DNA of 64,000 bases from Lepidodermella squamata (taxonomy: Eukaryota; Gastrotricha): positions 558,001-622,000 of the forward strand of contig JBLDXI010000064.1 of the NCBI GenBank assembly GCA_047495785.1, read 5' to 3'. The translations under genes were made by a program, and so were the position numbers. The notes below the pieces were generated by a model. That model did no database searches and was not told the origin of the DNA. It saw nothing but the letters and a program-made list of their open reading frames with translations. The number at the start of each line of letters is the position of its first letter. Positions within the stretch are counted from its first letter, which is position 1. This document shows, piece after piece, positions 1 through 15,641 of this stretch.

Positions 1-86
1 AAATAACTGATCACAACAAATCACGCGAGTCCACGTCGATAATCCGCCTAAATTGATCATTGCTATACTATTATGTGATCTAATTA

Positions 87-2073
87 CTATTTATCGTAGA
101 GAAGCCTCGAGTCATTCGGCGGGTAGTTGATCGTGTACATGCGCCCGCCAACCTTCGCCCCATCAACCGGCGCCGATTCGCAAACCGAAGTTTTCGCTGC
201 AGGTTCACATTTCGGCCCATCCAGCCCGCCGTAGTACGTCGGATTTTCAACGTAGGTCGGCGCCAATTTGCGTTCCTCCTCGCCGTCGTTGTAGTCATCC
301 TCGTCGCTGCGCAGGGTTGTGTAGTCGTTGTAGAGGCACGACGATGGAACATTCAGCGAACTCACGCGGGCTGCGTCGCTCGAAATGCAGTTCGGGTCGA
401 AGAGCGGCTGCTCGCGGACGTCACGCCGGTGGACGAAGTAGACGAGGGCGCAGTAGATGGCGAGTTGGATGAGGAAAATCACGCCCGTCATGTAGAAAAC
501 GTCATCGTGCGATTTTCGCAAATCATAGATTCCACCGGTCAGGAGAGGCCCAAGCAGCAATCCAACGCCAGAACACGTATTCGTATATCCCCACTAAAGG
601 AAAAACAAGAAAATACAAAAATTAGCTATGCCAAAGGATTCGTGGAACGCGACTGCGTAGAATGTCCTAAACCTTATTAGGTGCCCACAAGCTAATTATC
701 CTAATTGGACCCCTGTCAAGGTCTTTTGGGACGATTCAACAAATTGAGACAAATAATACTCACCGCTTGGTCCTGAGGTAGCCGAGTAATGTCGACAGTT
801 TCAGCGAAGGTGTAAACAATTGCGAAGCCAAGGAAGAACCCACTGCCAACTGATAGGCTGAGGATCATCACCCAACCAGCTTCATCAACGCTTGGCCACA
901 TGAAGTAGATAGCTGATAAGGCTAAACTTGATATTAAATTGACGACAATAAGACGGCCTTTCAGTAAATCGCCGATGAGAGACGCCCCGATGTAGGCGAT
1001 GATCTCTGAGAAACTGAGGACGGTGACTGCGAGTGACGTCACGGCGCCCTGATAGCCCTGATCTCGCATGTAAGACGGTAAATTTACGACAGGCATGTAG
1101 AACCCGAGGAAGGTTGTTAGATTGACGGCGAACCACAGGATGACCTCGGGCTTCTTCAGTTGCTCCAGTGGAACTAGTAAGCTGCCTTTCGCCTCTCGCT
1201 GCTTCATCGCCGCGTATTCAGCGTTGTCGTAGCGGGACACGAAAACCGGGGCTGTAGCAAAGGCTGTGATGAACAGCAACACGGCAGCGATGCGGAACGA
1301 TATGCGCCAGCCATAAGTTGTGACCAGTTCAGCATAAATCGGGTTGAAAATTACAGAACCTATATTTGTAAACAAACATTGAATGAATTAGATTTTACCG
1401 TGAATTTTCCTAAAATACTAAAATAAAGTAGTTCAAATATTTACGTAAAATTTTGATAATCAGAAATTCAGAAAATACCCAATGGATATCCGCAGTAGAG
1501 TATGGATGTCCCTAACACGTGATACGGGTGAGTTTTGTCGAAATAATCGATTAGGATCAGCGAACTGGCCATGTAAGTCAACGAGGTGCCGATACCCTGC
1601 AGGACCGAGTAGGCGAATACAAGCGAGTGCATGGTGGTCATGAGTGAAGACAGGACGCACGACAGCGAGCAGATGATCATGCCGCCGAATATGCAATACT
1701 GATAGCCGGATGAGTCGAACATTCGGATGAAAGAAACGGAAATAGGAGCTAGTGTCATTGAAGTAGTCATCACCAGGGTTCCGATCCAATCTAACGAAAT
1801 AATAGATGAATGATGAATTCAGTCAATCCAATTTTTGAAAAGGACTTACTTCCTTCAGTCATCGATGATCTGTTGAAATCATCGCGCAGGTCAACCAAAA
1901 ACTGAGAAAGAATAGATGAAAAGACCGGAGATGAGTTTTGGTTGAAAACTTACTTCGCCGTAAGAATAGTGAAGGCCCGAGCGAATGACAGTTACAAAGA
2001 GTACAGCGGCGCAGATGAACCACGAACGCACAAAAAGCGTCGCGCCAGTTTTGTACCAGTTATACCACAGCAT
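87..2073 (-). CDS. SLC16/monocarboxylate-transporter-like MFS protein, 5 exons
   Basis: A predicted plasma-membrane solute transporter of the major facilitator superfamily, 528 aa. Exons on the minus strand are 2073-1954, 1901-1850, 1790-1479, 1359-764 and 593-87; every junction is GT..AG and phases agree throughout. Hydrophobic segments cover most of the protein. The order of motifs fits the MCT family: a first helix leading into a short loop and the segment WIGTLVMT, a central loop rich in charged residues after AAVLLFITAFATAPVF, and late in the protein CSGVGLLLGPLLTGGIYD, which matches the conserved MCT segment before helix 11. The usual MCT start motif (DGGWGW) is not seen; the protein begins MLWYNWYKTG. 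The C-terminal cytoplasmic tail is about 100 aa, acidic and tyrosine-containing. The substrate cannot be read from sequence. Start chosen as the first in-frame ATG of exon 1; an upstream coding exon is possible. Confidence 0.8.
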
Positions 2074-3349
2074 ATTTTTAGTAGATAAATCACTGCCTCA
2101 TGGCCTATAGTTGCATAAGTACGAATTTCTGAAAATGTCCGCTGAAAAACAATGATTTGCCGGTAAAGAAACGTATCACGCGATGTCTGGTCGATAAAGT
2201 CTTAAGCTGTCAATTAGCATAAGCTTCAGGTGAAAACAAAGATTTTTTTCACTGCCCGGGGGCTCATCTTAGCGGTAAGTATTTGCCACTCTCAAAATCT
2301 AGTTTTTGACATTAGCTAATAAAGGGACACAAATTTCCCTTTCTAGGTGAAAAAAGTCGGAAATGCCTAAACCTACAAGGCTAATCGATAGAACTATTTT
2401 TGTTCATAAAATCTTCCTGTATTCCTACTTTATATACTCTTAGCTTCGAATTCAAACCTACTATTGCCCAAATCTTACTCTGCTTTTCAGCTTACGTCTC
2501 ATGAAGGGCGCATAGGTCGGAAGTTTGTCGACTTGCATTCAGATAATTTTTTGAACTCGGTAAGAACTGAAAGATATTGAATTCGGAATTCCTTACATTT
2601 CAAGTAGCCCTTTCAAGTATCCCAAGTGCAATTAAGTGCTAATCGAAATAATAAATTTTTGAAATGGGAAGAAATTCAGCTGAAAACAAAAAAATACCGA
2701 AAAAACCAACCCAATCAGCTCCTTTTTCGATCCAAAACCGCAAGATTTATTACAACTTGAAACTTTATCGGATCTCTACCTTGGAACTCTGTACAATTCT
2801 AGGCATGCTTCATATTAATAGCTCCAAACTGGCCTAGATTATCGGAATGAAACCGTGTCAGAGTTAACAGGTTACCGAAATACGGCAAGAGCCACTTGAT
2901 AGCCCTATTGAGCTAATGAGTGGCGGCTATCGATGATACTTCGGTGATATTATCGCGTAATGACTACTCGCGTAAGTATATGCCTGCCATCGTACGTGAG
3001 TGCGTGCGAATCGATGCGCAAAATCATCAGCCACTTTGCCTAAGGACAACAACCGCTTGAGTTGAGCATCGTCGTCGTCGTTAGTTTTCAGCCGTTAGCG
3101 GTTTTTTTCTGCCTCAGCCCTGTTTGCTTTTCACTCACTTTCTTGTTCTTCTCAAGTGTATTCTTCGGTGATATTTTTTACGGCGCAGTGAGGTGATTGC
3201 CGTATCAATGAGAGTAGAATCGATATTTACCTAGAAATTGTACAATAAGTCGTTGTCAAACATTTGTTGGTAAACATTTGCAAAAATTCGAAAGTTTTAC
3301 TTATTCACATCATCGCTGTAGTAATATAACAAACTGAAACGAAAATTAA
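2074..3349. other. intergenic, no gene seen
   Basis: No open frame with coding character and no RNA gene. It should hold the promoter and 5' UTR of the minus-strand transporter gene to its left. A purine/pyrimidine mixed stretch around 2230-2500 has nothing I recognise. Confidence 0.5.
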
Positions 3350-3655
3350 TCAATTGCCACGCAAATTTCGCCTGAGTAGGTGAAAACCCTGCCGCACGCA
3401 TAGCTTGACCAGTACTGAACGGATTCGCCGCTTGTTCCAGCCTTTGAACCTCGCGACACAAAACTCCTTCATCCGCCGTTGAATCGCGTGATGGGGATTT
3501 ATCGCTAGCAGGAATTCTCTATCTGAAAAATTCTTGTAATTCTTGTGGTGACTTAAAATTATGGTATAAAACGAACCAGCTTTCGATAGCATGGAAGCAC
3601 TGGTGATTTGATGCAAAATCGTGGAAAATAACAGCAGACAAGGTAGAAAATCCAT
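3350..3655 (-). CDS. small secreted cysteine-pair peptide, 83 aa, 2 exons
   Basis: Not a known family to me. Exon 1 is 3655-3577 (signal peptide MDFLPCLLLFSTILHQITSA) and exon 2 is 3522-3350, joined by a 54-bp intron (donor gttcgt, acceptor tttttcag) in phase 1; lengths 79 and 173 keep the frame. Without splicing the frame also stays open and would add 18 residues, so the intron is inferred. The mature part is basic, with a core of two cysteines: EFCVARFKGW...VLVKLCV, 19 residues between them. The same layout (signal peptide, phase-1 intron directly after it, helix-like core with Cys-18/19-Cys) is found in the two genes at 45,788 and 46,292, which supports both the gene and the intron. Secreted; function unknown. 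Confidence 0.5.
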   Translation of the reverse strand: MDFLPCLLLFSTILHQITSASMLSKAGSFYTIILSHHKNYKNFSDREFLLAINPHHAIQRRMKEFCVARFKGWNKRRIRSVLVKLCVRQGFHLLRRNLRGN

Positions 3656-4525
3656 GTAATAGGCCTTGCTAGCGCACTACACTGCCACTTGAAGGCTCTT
3701 CTGCGCTGGAATCCTATTTCAGTGTCCTGAAGCACGTGCACGAACCTGGAATTTGTGGCAGATTCAGCCAGCGAGCGTTCAATTGGCTCGATCAGCTTTA
3801 CATACGTTCACACTCATGTTATTTCACGCAGTTCTGCGTCTAATATAACTCCTGTCTATGTGCGCACATAGCTGCGAGCAGCGGTTTGAATTTCTCAAAT
3901 TCCTGCGTCAGATGCCTCGAGTCATTACAGAGTCATTTCAGACAGCTTAGCTACTAGCAGAATGGCTGAGTCAAGCCGCCGCTATGATTACTAGATACTC
4001 GATAGTCTTCGAAGTGAGAAATTAAGTAGATGAAATTTCAAAATTGAAACTTCAAATTCTTAAACAAATTGAAAACTATTTAAATTTGAGCTGGCTAGTT
4101 TTCATGTCAATCTTTTATGATCTGAAGACAAACACGGTCAAGGTCACTTCACGAGTTGTACTTCAGCCAGCGATAGGCGATATCGATTCCAAGTATCGAT
4201 TTCATAAATCAGTGATTTTTTAGATAGGTACCCTGTATCAACCGTGATGTTGACTCACTGTATGAGTCCTAACATATTGAAAATTCAAATTTCTCAAAAT
4301 TCGTGAGGTTTGAAAAGAACCTTTGCTTTCCTCGAAAAAATGTCAATTTCCAAGAGGCTTTTGTTTGGTCACACCAGTCTCACACTGTATGATATACTAC
4401 AGATATAGGCTTATCAGCATTCACGCTGATTAGCTGGAACGTGGCAGATAACGAATGCATAAACTGGCACTCGCAGAAAGGCGTACACTTTACAGCCATC
4501 AGAAATAGCTGCACCATAGAAAAAA
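3656..4525. other. intergenic, divergent promoter region
   Basis: Lies between the minus-strand secreted-peptide gene and the plus-strand calpain gene, so it should contain both promoters. No TATA box or other element could be called with confidence. Confidence 0.4.
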
Positions 4526-7500
4526 ATGTACCCAGTGCCTTACTATTCACCGTACAATTTGCCGTATACCAACTACACGTTCTACCAAGAACAGCCGTCA
4601 AACGCCCCGCCCTGCTGCTCAGAGGCCGTCATCGAAGCTGTCACACATCGAAAACCGCCTGTTGACTACAATCCTTACCCGCAGTCAACATTACCACCAC
4701 CCGGTCCTATCTACCCGCCTGTGCCTAGCAACGATTCATACGTGAAACAGGCAGGACCTGCCAACTACCCTCAACCTGGTTTCTACCCGCCTGGAATCAC
4801 CCCGGCTGTTACGCATGGATCAGCCTGCAATATACCAGGCTGCGCCGACTGCCGTAGTGGTCCTTGCCTGCCTTACCCTTATTACCAACAGGACCCTAAT
4901 CGGCCTTCAGTTGGCTGGGAGCCGATAACTTGGGAGCCGTACAACAACCAACTGCCCTACCCGAGCCAGCAGCCTGGTGAAGTCATTGTCCAGCGGCAAT
5001 CGAATGCAAACGCCTTACAAGCTGGAAGCGCCTCGCCGCGGTTGAGCGAAGTCCTATCCGGCTCAGCGAACGTCCTGCCCGAAAATCTGGCGAGCCCACA
5101 GAAACTCGTTAGCAAGACTTACGCTGAGGTGCGGGCGGAATGCGTGAAATCGAAACGGCTCTACGATGACGTTGAATTCCCGGCGAATAACTTAAGCATC
5201 AGCGCGTTCCGCCGACCCACCCGGCCTATTGAATGGAAAAGGCCCAAGGAGCTAGTCGCGAACCCGAAGTTCATCTTCGATGGGATGAGCCGTTTCGACA
5301 TTGTCCAGGGTGAACTCGGCGATTGTTGGCTACTGGCGGCGATGGCGAATTTAACCCTCTACCCCGAGCTGATTGAACGCGTCGTGCCGCCTGATCAGAG
5401 TTTCGACGGGCCGGGCTACAACGGAGCCTTCCGATTCAACTTCTGGGTTTACGGCCACTGGGAGGAGGTTGTCATCGACGACAGACTGCCGACGTACAAC
5501 GGGCGGTTGGTCTACATGCATTCGCAGCATAAAAACGAGTTTTGGTCCGCGCTTCTCGAGAAGGCATATGCGAAACTCGTTGGTTCGTACGATAACCTGC
5601 GCGGTGGTTCGACCTGCGAATCTATGACCGACCTCTCGGGCGGGTTCTGCGAGATTTTCGAGCTCAAGGAAAAAACTCCACCTGCTCTGGTTCAGATTTT
5701 GCAGAAGGCGAATGAACGTGGCTCGCTCATGTGTTGTTCGATCAATCAGCGGGAGAACATGCCGTCGATGGCGCAACTTCCAAACGGCTTGATCATGGGA
5801 CATGCGTACAGTGTGACGGACATTAAAAAGGTCACGTCGAGGTCTGGCGACATCAATCTGATCCGAATCAGGAATCCGTGGGGTCAAACTGAATGGAATG
5901 GAGCTTTCTCAGACAAGTCAGTCTTTTTGGAAGTTTGCAAACTTTATGACTAAACATTTTGAATAAATTGGGGAAATGTAAAAAATGTGAAAAATGTTGC
6001 ATAATATTAGAAAAATTTAGGAAAATGTTTTATGAAATTTAGGAGAATTTAGGAGAATTTAGGAAAATTCTGGAAAATATCAGAAAAATATTAAAAAATA
6101 TGGGAAATTTCAAAATAATTTTTTGATAGGACATTATGGAAAATAATCAGGAAAGGTTCTAGAAATTAAAACATTAAAAATTCAGAAAATATTCTTGTTC
6201 ATTATAGCAATAGTGGTTCGGGAAAGGAAACGGGAAATTATATCTTCAATTTTCGTGATTTCAGCTCTCCTGAGTGGCAAAAGATTTCTGAAGACCAAAA
6301 GAAGAAGATCGGCGTTAGTTTCGGCACAGATGGCGAATTCTGGATGGCCTACAACGATTTCACGTCAAATTTCGAACTTCTCGAAATGTGCAACCTTTCA
6401 TTCGACCTGCTCGGAACGCGGGAACAGCTGGAGAAGCTCACGATATCCGCTACCCAGTCGATTCGTTGCATGACCAAAGTTCGAAAATGGGAGACAACCA
6501 TTATTGAAGGCGAGTGGCGGCGATACTTCAACGCCGGGGGTTGTCGAAATTTCATTCAGAGTTTCGCTAGCAACCCGCAATACCGCATCAGACTGACAGA
6601 GTACGATGAGCATGACCCGGAGAAGTTGTGTACGGTTCTCATTGGGCTGATGCAGAAAGACAGGCGGAAGGTGAAGTCTGAAATACCAACCTTCCTAACT
6701 ATCGGCTTTTCGCTTTACAAATTGACGGAGGCCGATTGCGCGAGGCCGCTGGATCAAGGGTTTTTCGAGAGGAACGTCTCGAAGGCTAGGTCGAGCTTCA
6801 TCAATTTGAGGGAGGTTTCCGGAAGGTTCCGGCTCCCACCTGGGATCTACGCGATCATTCCATCTACATTCGAACCTAATACCGATTGCGAATTCGTGTT
6901 ACGAGTCTACTCAGAACGGAAATGCACGGCTGAGTAAGTTCAAAGTCAATTAAAGTTAGATGTAAAATTGATCAAATTTTCTCTAGTGAACTTGACACGG
7001 CTACGATGAAGGTAGCTCCTAAACCTTTACCAGTTCCATCAGCAAAGGAATCAAAGGAGACCAGCAACTTGGGATCTTTGACGGATGAACAGATACGCAA
7101 GAAAGCCATAGATGCTTTCCGTCAAGTCGCTGGTTCAGATGGCGTGGTCGATGCTTACGAATTGCAGCAGGCCATGGCTAAGAAGTTCTCGGAAATGTTC
7201 AAATTCGACGGTTTCAGCCTCGACACCGTGCGGTCGATGGTTGCCTTGAAGGACAAAGGCCTGACTGGCACGTTGAATTTGTACGAATTCATGGACTTGT
7301 ACAAAGACCTCGCCTACTGGAGCCGCGTTTTCGTGCAGTTCGATGTGAAGAAAAGCGGCAAAATGGAGGCGGTCAAGCTGCGCGACGCCCTCAGCCACAT
7401 CGGCTTAGGGCTCAGTAATAAGGTGTTTAAAACTATGGTGCTTCGATACTCGGACAAAACAGGTCGAATCAGCTTTGACGATTTCGTCAACTGCGGAATT

Positions 7501-7730
7501 CGACTTTCATGCATGCTAGGTAAAAACAGAGCTTATTTTGATTATGAAATCTCAGATTCAACTTATTTTGTATAATAGAAAAATTCAAGGCTGCGAGTGA
7601 TCCGAAAGATAAAATTCCTAAGGCAGGATTTCTTCTGGACGACGTAAGCTATTATATTAGATGAATGTTTACATTTATTTTTCAAATTTTTGTTCGATTG
7701 CAGTTTGTGATAACAACAATGTACTGCTGA
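4526..7730 (+). CDS. classical calpain (Ca2+-dependent cysteine protease), 5 exons
   Basis: A complete intracellular calcium-activated protease, 894 aa. Exons are 4526-5916, 6265-6933, 6987-7519, 7579-7643 and 7704-7730; all junctions are GT..AG and phases agree. Order of domains: a Pro/Tyr-rich N-terminal extension of about 200 aa with CNIPGCADC; protease cores PC1 and PC2 with the catalytic triad visible as QGELGDCWLLAA (Cys), GLIMGHAYSVTD (His) and RIRNPWGQTEWNG (Asn); a C2-like (CBSW) domain from about EGEWRRYFNAGGC; and a penta-EF-hand domain from about SLTDEQIRKKAIDAF with loops such as DVKKSGKMEAVKL and YSDKTGRISFDDF. This is the domain set of classical calpains. The long proline/tyrosine-rich leader resembles those of insect calpains A/B and may mediate membrane or protein contacts. 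The last exon adds only FVITTMYC. A poly(A) signal AATAAA lies at 7799-7804. Confidence 0.95.
5917..6264 (+). repeat. AT-rich short tandem repeats in calpain intron 1
   Basis: The first calpain intron contains repeated units of the form gaaaat / aatttaggag between about 5980 and 6100. It carries no coding sequence. Other calpain introns are about 50-60 bp, so this one has grown by simple-sequence expansion. Confidence 0.5.
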
Positions 7731-7798
7731 TTACCGCTGAACCTTTCCCGTCACCTCGCAATGATTTAACGCTGAAATAATATATAAAAATTAAAACA

Positions 7799-7804
7799 AA
7801 TAAA
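7799..7804 (+). terminator. calpain poly(A) signal AATAAA
   Basis: Canonical AATAAA 69 bp past the calpain stop codon; no other candidate lies closer. Confidence 0.5.
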
Positions 7805-8045
7805 CTTGGATCAGAATAAAAAATAGATAGCTAAATTAAGATGATACGAACAAATTGCGCGAAGAAAGACAGATACCGTACACTAAAATGTGAACGTCGT
7901 TTTGAAAAATTAGAAAAACTAATTTTTGGTGAATTATAATTGTTCGTATACGTCCTACGCCGAAACCGTGGGCTACTGTTGGAACAAATACGGTCTGTAA
8001 AGAAGGAAAAATAAAAAATAAAAATGAAAAAGTAGTTCGAGTTAA

Positions 8046-8116
8046 GGCTCAGGGGGGGATCGAACCCTCGATCTTCTGCTTACTAGGCAGACGCTCTACC
8101 ACTAAGCTACTGAGCC
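8046..8116 (-). tRNA. tRNA-Thr (AGT)
   Basis: Read on the minus strand, the acceptor arm GGCTCAG pairs with CTGAGCC. The D-arm contains TAGCTTAGTGGTAGAGC (A box) and the T-arm GGTTCGATCC (B box). The anticodon stem TCTGC/GCAGA encloses a seven-base loop with anticodon AGT. All four arms pair and there is no intron. Threonine acceptor. Confidence 0.92.
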
Positions 8117-8774
8117 GACTCATTCAATTGCATTACTAGCCTCACTCCTGAAAAAAAATGCAGCTGAATACACGCTGATTCATTTAAACTGTTAAATCGA
8201 CATTCGACATATTTCAGACAGAACGAGCTGTTTGAAATGGCTGAAAAAATTGCACAGTGAAAGGGGTCGGGTTTCATCTTGTAGGCATCTTGCTATTGCT
8301 CCGCTTGAAATTCACTTTCAAGTTCTTCATCACGTCTCAGCATTTGTTTCTATTGAACAGCGGCGATTGAATAAGGCGATTTCTGCGAAGATGACTACCT
8401 CTATTTTTCTACCTAATTACTAATTACTAACTAACAAAAAGTATCATTCTCGGGTTTTTACAACAAAATTGAAAAGAAAATCAGCCGATTTGTAATTTTT
8501 ACTTCTACAAGTATTCTTCTAATATTTTTCTTAAGCTATTTTCTTAAGCAAGGAAAATGTGTGCTGTTAGAAACCAAAAACTATGCTGGCTACAGCGAAA
8601 ATACGAAATTGGAAAACTAAATTTAGCCGTCAGGTTAATTTATAATCAGACCTACTATACCTCCCTACTACAAAGTGCGCTGAAATAATTTACTTCCTCT
8701 CTGCTCGGTGAATAATTAAGCATTGGGGCATGAAATAAAAATAAAATAAAATGAAAAAAAACGAGAAAAAGGTC
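8117..8774. other. intergenic between tRNA genes
   Basis: No coding sequence recognised; short open frames here show no support. Confidence 0.4.
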
Positions 8775-8846
8775 GGGCCTGTCCGGGATTTGAACCCGAG
8801 ACCTCTCGCACCCAAAGCGAGAATCATACCCCTAGACCAACAGGCC
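8775..8846 (-). tRNA. tRNA-Pro (TGG)
   Basis: On the minus strand the acceptor arm GGCCTGT pairs with ACAGGCC. The D region has TGGTCTAGGGGTATGATT, the anticodon stem CTCGC/GCGAG closes a loop with TGG, and the T-arm carries GGTTCAAATCC. These are typical eukaryotic tRNA-Pro features, close to the neighbouring Pro-CGG gene. Confidence 0.92.
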
Positions 8847-9243
8847 TCGTGATAATACACGGCGAGATTGTGCCTTTTGTTTGTTGTCACCGCAACGCCA
8901 CAGCGACACAGCGCCGTAGTTGTCCTTGACGTAATTATAACACGACGCAAGCGGAAATTTTCATTTTTCGCATAAACGTGGCATTATAGTGCGACACGCA
9001 ATGCTTAGGATTATACCCCTGCTTATTCATGTACTTCCATTCTATAAGACAAACAACAGTGACCATTAATAACGAACCTGCTATAGTGATGGTATACGGC
9101 AGGTATTAAATGAAAAGAGCTGCTTTTGATGCGACGGTGAATTTGGCATAACTGGGTCAGTGCCAAGTGCTGTGCGCATACAGAAATGCGTTGTGTGCTC
9201 AGCTCATAAACATATTTCATTATACCACACCTGAATACACTGC

Positions 9244-9315
9244 GGCCCGTTGGTCTAGGGGTATGATTCTCGCTTCGGGTGCGAGAGGTCTCGGGTTCAA
9301 TTCCCGAACGGGCCC
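9244..9315 (+). tRNA. tRNA-Pro (CGG)
   Basis: Acceptor arm GGCCCGT pairs with ACGGGCC; anticodon stem CTCGC/GCGAG with anticodon CGG; T-arm GGTTCAATTCC. Nearly the same body as the Pro-TGG gene 400 bp away in opposite orientation, so the two probably arose by duplication with an anticodon change. The acceptor stem differs by a compensated T/A to C/G pair, consistent with both being functional. A T-rich run follows the gene on the plus strand, as expected for RNA polymerase III termination. Confidence 0.93.
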
Positions 9316-9539
9316 AACTATTTTGCTCTTTCTTTTTATTTTTTTATTTTTATTTTTTATTTATTTTCAATATTGTATCTTAGTTTTATCCCTTCGCAGT
9401 AAAATTTCTGTTTTCAAAATCCAAAATTTCAAAAAAATCAAGATTTTTATTTAAATAAAAAGACAAATGAGCGAAATAAAAAATCCTCCTTAATAATTGC
9501 TGTGATGATTATTTTTTTCTTGATTTAAAGCACCAAAAG

Positions 9540-11543
9540 ATGACCCTAATAAAGTTATCGGTAGCGGCTATTTTAATTTGTCTCATAGGTAACCGATGCT
9601 TCTTTGCTACCTTTTAGCAGTCCTTTTAGATTGATGTTTTCCAGTTGCTATTAATTGTGCTGCTGATAAGAAAAAAGAAGCTGAAGAAGGAACAGTGGAT
9701 GAAGGCGATGAAGACAACAGCGGAAATGGCACACAGCGCTACTCGCCACTTAGCGTGCTGCCGGTGGTCGGCGCGCTGGAGCAGCACGGCCTTCTCTTCG
9801 TGCCGCTCTTCGACAGCGCCCTGCTGCACTACGACGAGGACGACGAGCAGGTGTACACGGCCAGCTCGCACATTTTCCAGGCCGGACCGTTCGACTTCCC
9901 GGTTACGCTATTCGAAATATCAAGCAATGCGACAATCCTAGAAGCCCTGCCGCTGCCCGTCAATGTCACGCAAATATCGTTTTTCTACTTTCTCCGAAAG
10001 GAGTTAGTCAATTTAACGGCGCATGGCTTCCCGCTAATGGCGATTGGCAACGAATCGATGTTAATAGTGCAGGATGGGGCTCTGAAATTACTCAACGCAA
10101 CTGGCGGGAAAAAAGACATAATGACAGGTATAGAAATTTCATTTTCGACCTAACAAAAAAAATTCGGGATAGGGAAACCCAACATTTCTAACATTGATAA
10201 CAGCGCTCTAGATTTGATTGAAATTAATTGAAAATCGAACAATCGATGTTTTCAAGCCAAAACACTAGAGAATTTCAGAACAATTCAGAAAATTCCTCAC
10301 ACTCGACTTTTTCCTTGTTAACAGTCAAATTGGCTAAAAAAACTCGGCTCTTATAATAATCTTTTTTTCAGGAATAAAGCCCGGCTGGAACATAGCAGTG
10401 ATCGATAAAATTCGTGAAATTTTAGGAGACACACCTCCCGTGTTAACGTTGATGCTGAATCTGGCATGTCTTACTTACTACCACGATTCCGTGAATTTGA
10501 AAACGCCGGAAATGCTCGCCCTCATCCAGTGCACGTGCCGTAGCATCGGCTTCTGCCGTTTAGTCAACGCGTACCAGGGCCCAGCGCCAGACCACCTCAT
10601 CGGATACTGGCCACTCGACGCCCAGTCTCATCTGGACGAGTTCGCGTATGATGAGAAACCGCTCGAGGCGAGCAAACTCGCATTCGTCGACAAAGACGAA
10701 CCCGGTCCATATGGCGAGAAAGCGACTTCAATCGGGATCAAGGGCAAAAAGCCGGGCCAAGTCGCTGCGTACTGCCTAACAAACAAATTGAACATGGAAA
10801 TAGGTTTCACATTCAGTCTTCACTTCAACCTAGGCAAGCAATCGAACCAAATGAACCCGGTTGTCTTCGTAGCCCCTGATACGTCCTCCCTTCTAATAGT
10901 TTCGTTCAAAAAGAAGACAGGCCTCATTTTGAAGTTTGTATCAGCTAGAGGGACTAAGGATGTCACGCTGTTGAAAACCGTGCCTGATAAGCAGTGGATT
11001 TTCATAGCGATCGTACTGTCTCAAGAACGAGGCGTTACCTTCTACTACAGAATCGACGATGGCGAGTTATTATCCACCGAATTCCGCCGAGTCCCGTCCT
11101 TCATCGTAGTGCCAGACCGCGAATTCTGGATGGTTCTCGGCAAAATCGATGTCGGCGATCGATTGGCATGCGTTCAGGTGCATGACGCGATTTTGACGGA
11201 GGAGGAGGTTCAGTTTCTACCCTGCGTCTGCCAGGAGAAGGGCCTGTGCTACGCCGCGTTGGCTATGAACCGGTTGCTAGATTTTACGGACGCATTTTTC
11301 AATGTGACTAAACGAAGTTTAGGGCATCATCGGCGGTATTTCATCGAGTCGAAATGCGGCTCGAATAATAGCACGAATTCGACAAAGCCGAGGAAGAAGC
11401 CTGGCAGAGGTGACGTGGTGGAAGAACCGGCAAAGTCGAGAAACAAGACAAAACCTGTGAAGCAAATGTCCGCAACTGGGTCGGTTACGGTTTTTATCGA
11501 ACGTTCTCTAATTCTTGTTTTATTTGCTCTTGTTTACAAATAA
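9540..11543 (+). CDS. secreted LamG/ConA-like domain protein, probable GPI anchor (copy A, intact)
   Basis: 567 aa from three exons: 9540-9588, 9645-10127 and 10372-11543, with GT..AG junctions and agreeing phases. The N-terminus MTLIKLSVAAILICLIVAIN is a signal peptide, followed by an acidic linker, a folded region with several N-glycosylation sites, a cysteine-containing segment (IQCTCRSIGFCR) and a LamG/concanavalin-like jelly roll starting at GYWPLDAQ and ending near RLACVQVHDAIL. A second cysteine cluster CVCQEKGLCYAA and a basic linker follow. The C-terminus ends in a hydrophobic tail SLILVLFALVYK, which with the signal peptide suggests a GPI anchor. Function unknown; extracellular or cell-surface. 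The stop codon overlaps an AATAAA. The gene is paired head-on with a minus-strand lectin gene; the pair is repeated at 20-28.7 kb. Confidence 0.75.
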
Positions 11544-11731
11544 ATTATAGTCTTAATTCCGATCGGAGAGCAACTATTATCTGTTATCTGAATTGCCAAA
11601 TGATCAACTCAACCGCCATTAAAACTAGCTCTCCAGCGACATTTTTGGTAGCATTAACAATTTTAATAAGGCTGGTCAAGTGTTTTCAACGTTTTGCATT
11701 CTTGCTGGTCACTGGCATCCGAGACTGCAGT

Positions 11732-15641
<3,910 letters not shown>

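Noticed and set aside
8690-9454. Open frames of 86 and 95 aa containing the peptide SRGMILA
   Set aside because: They are translations through the two tRNA-Pro genes.
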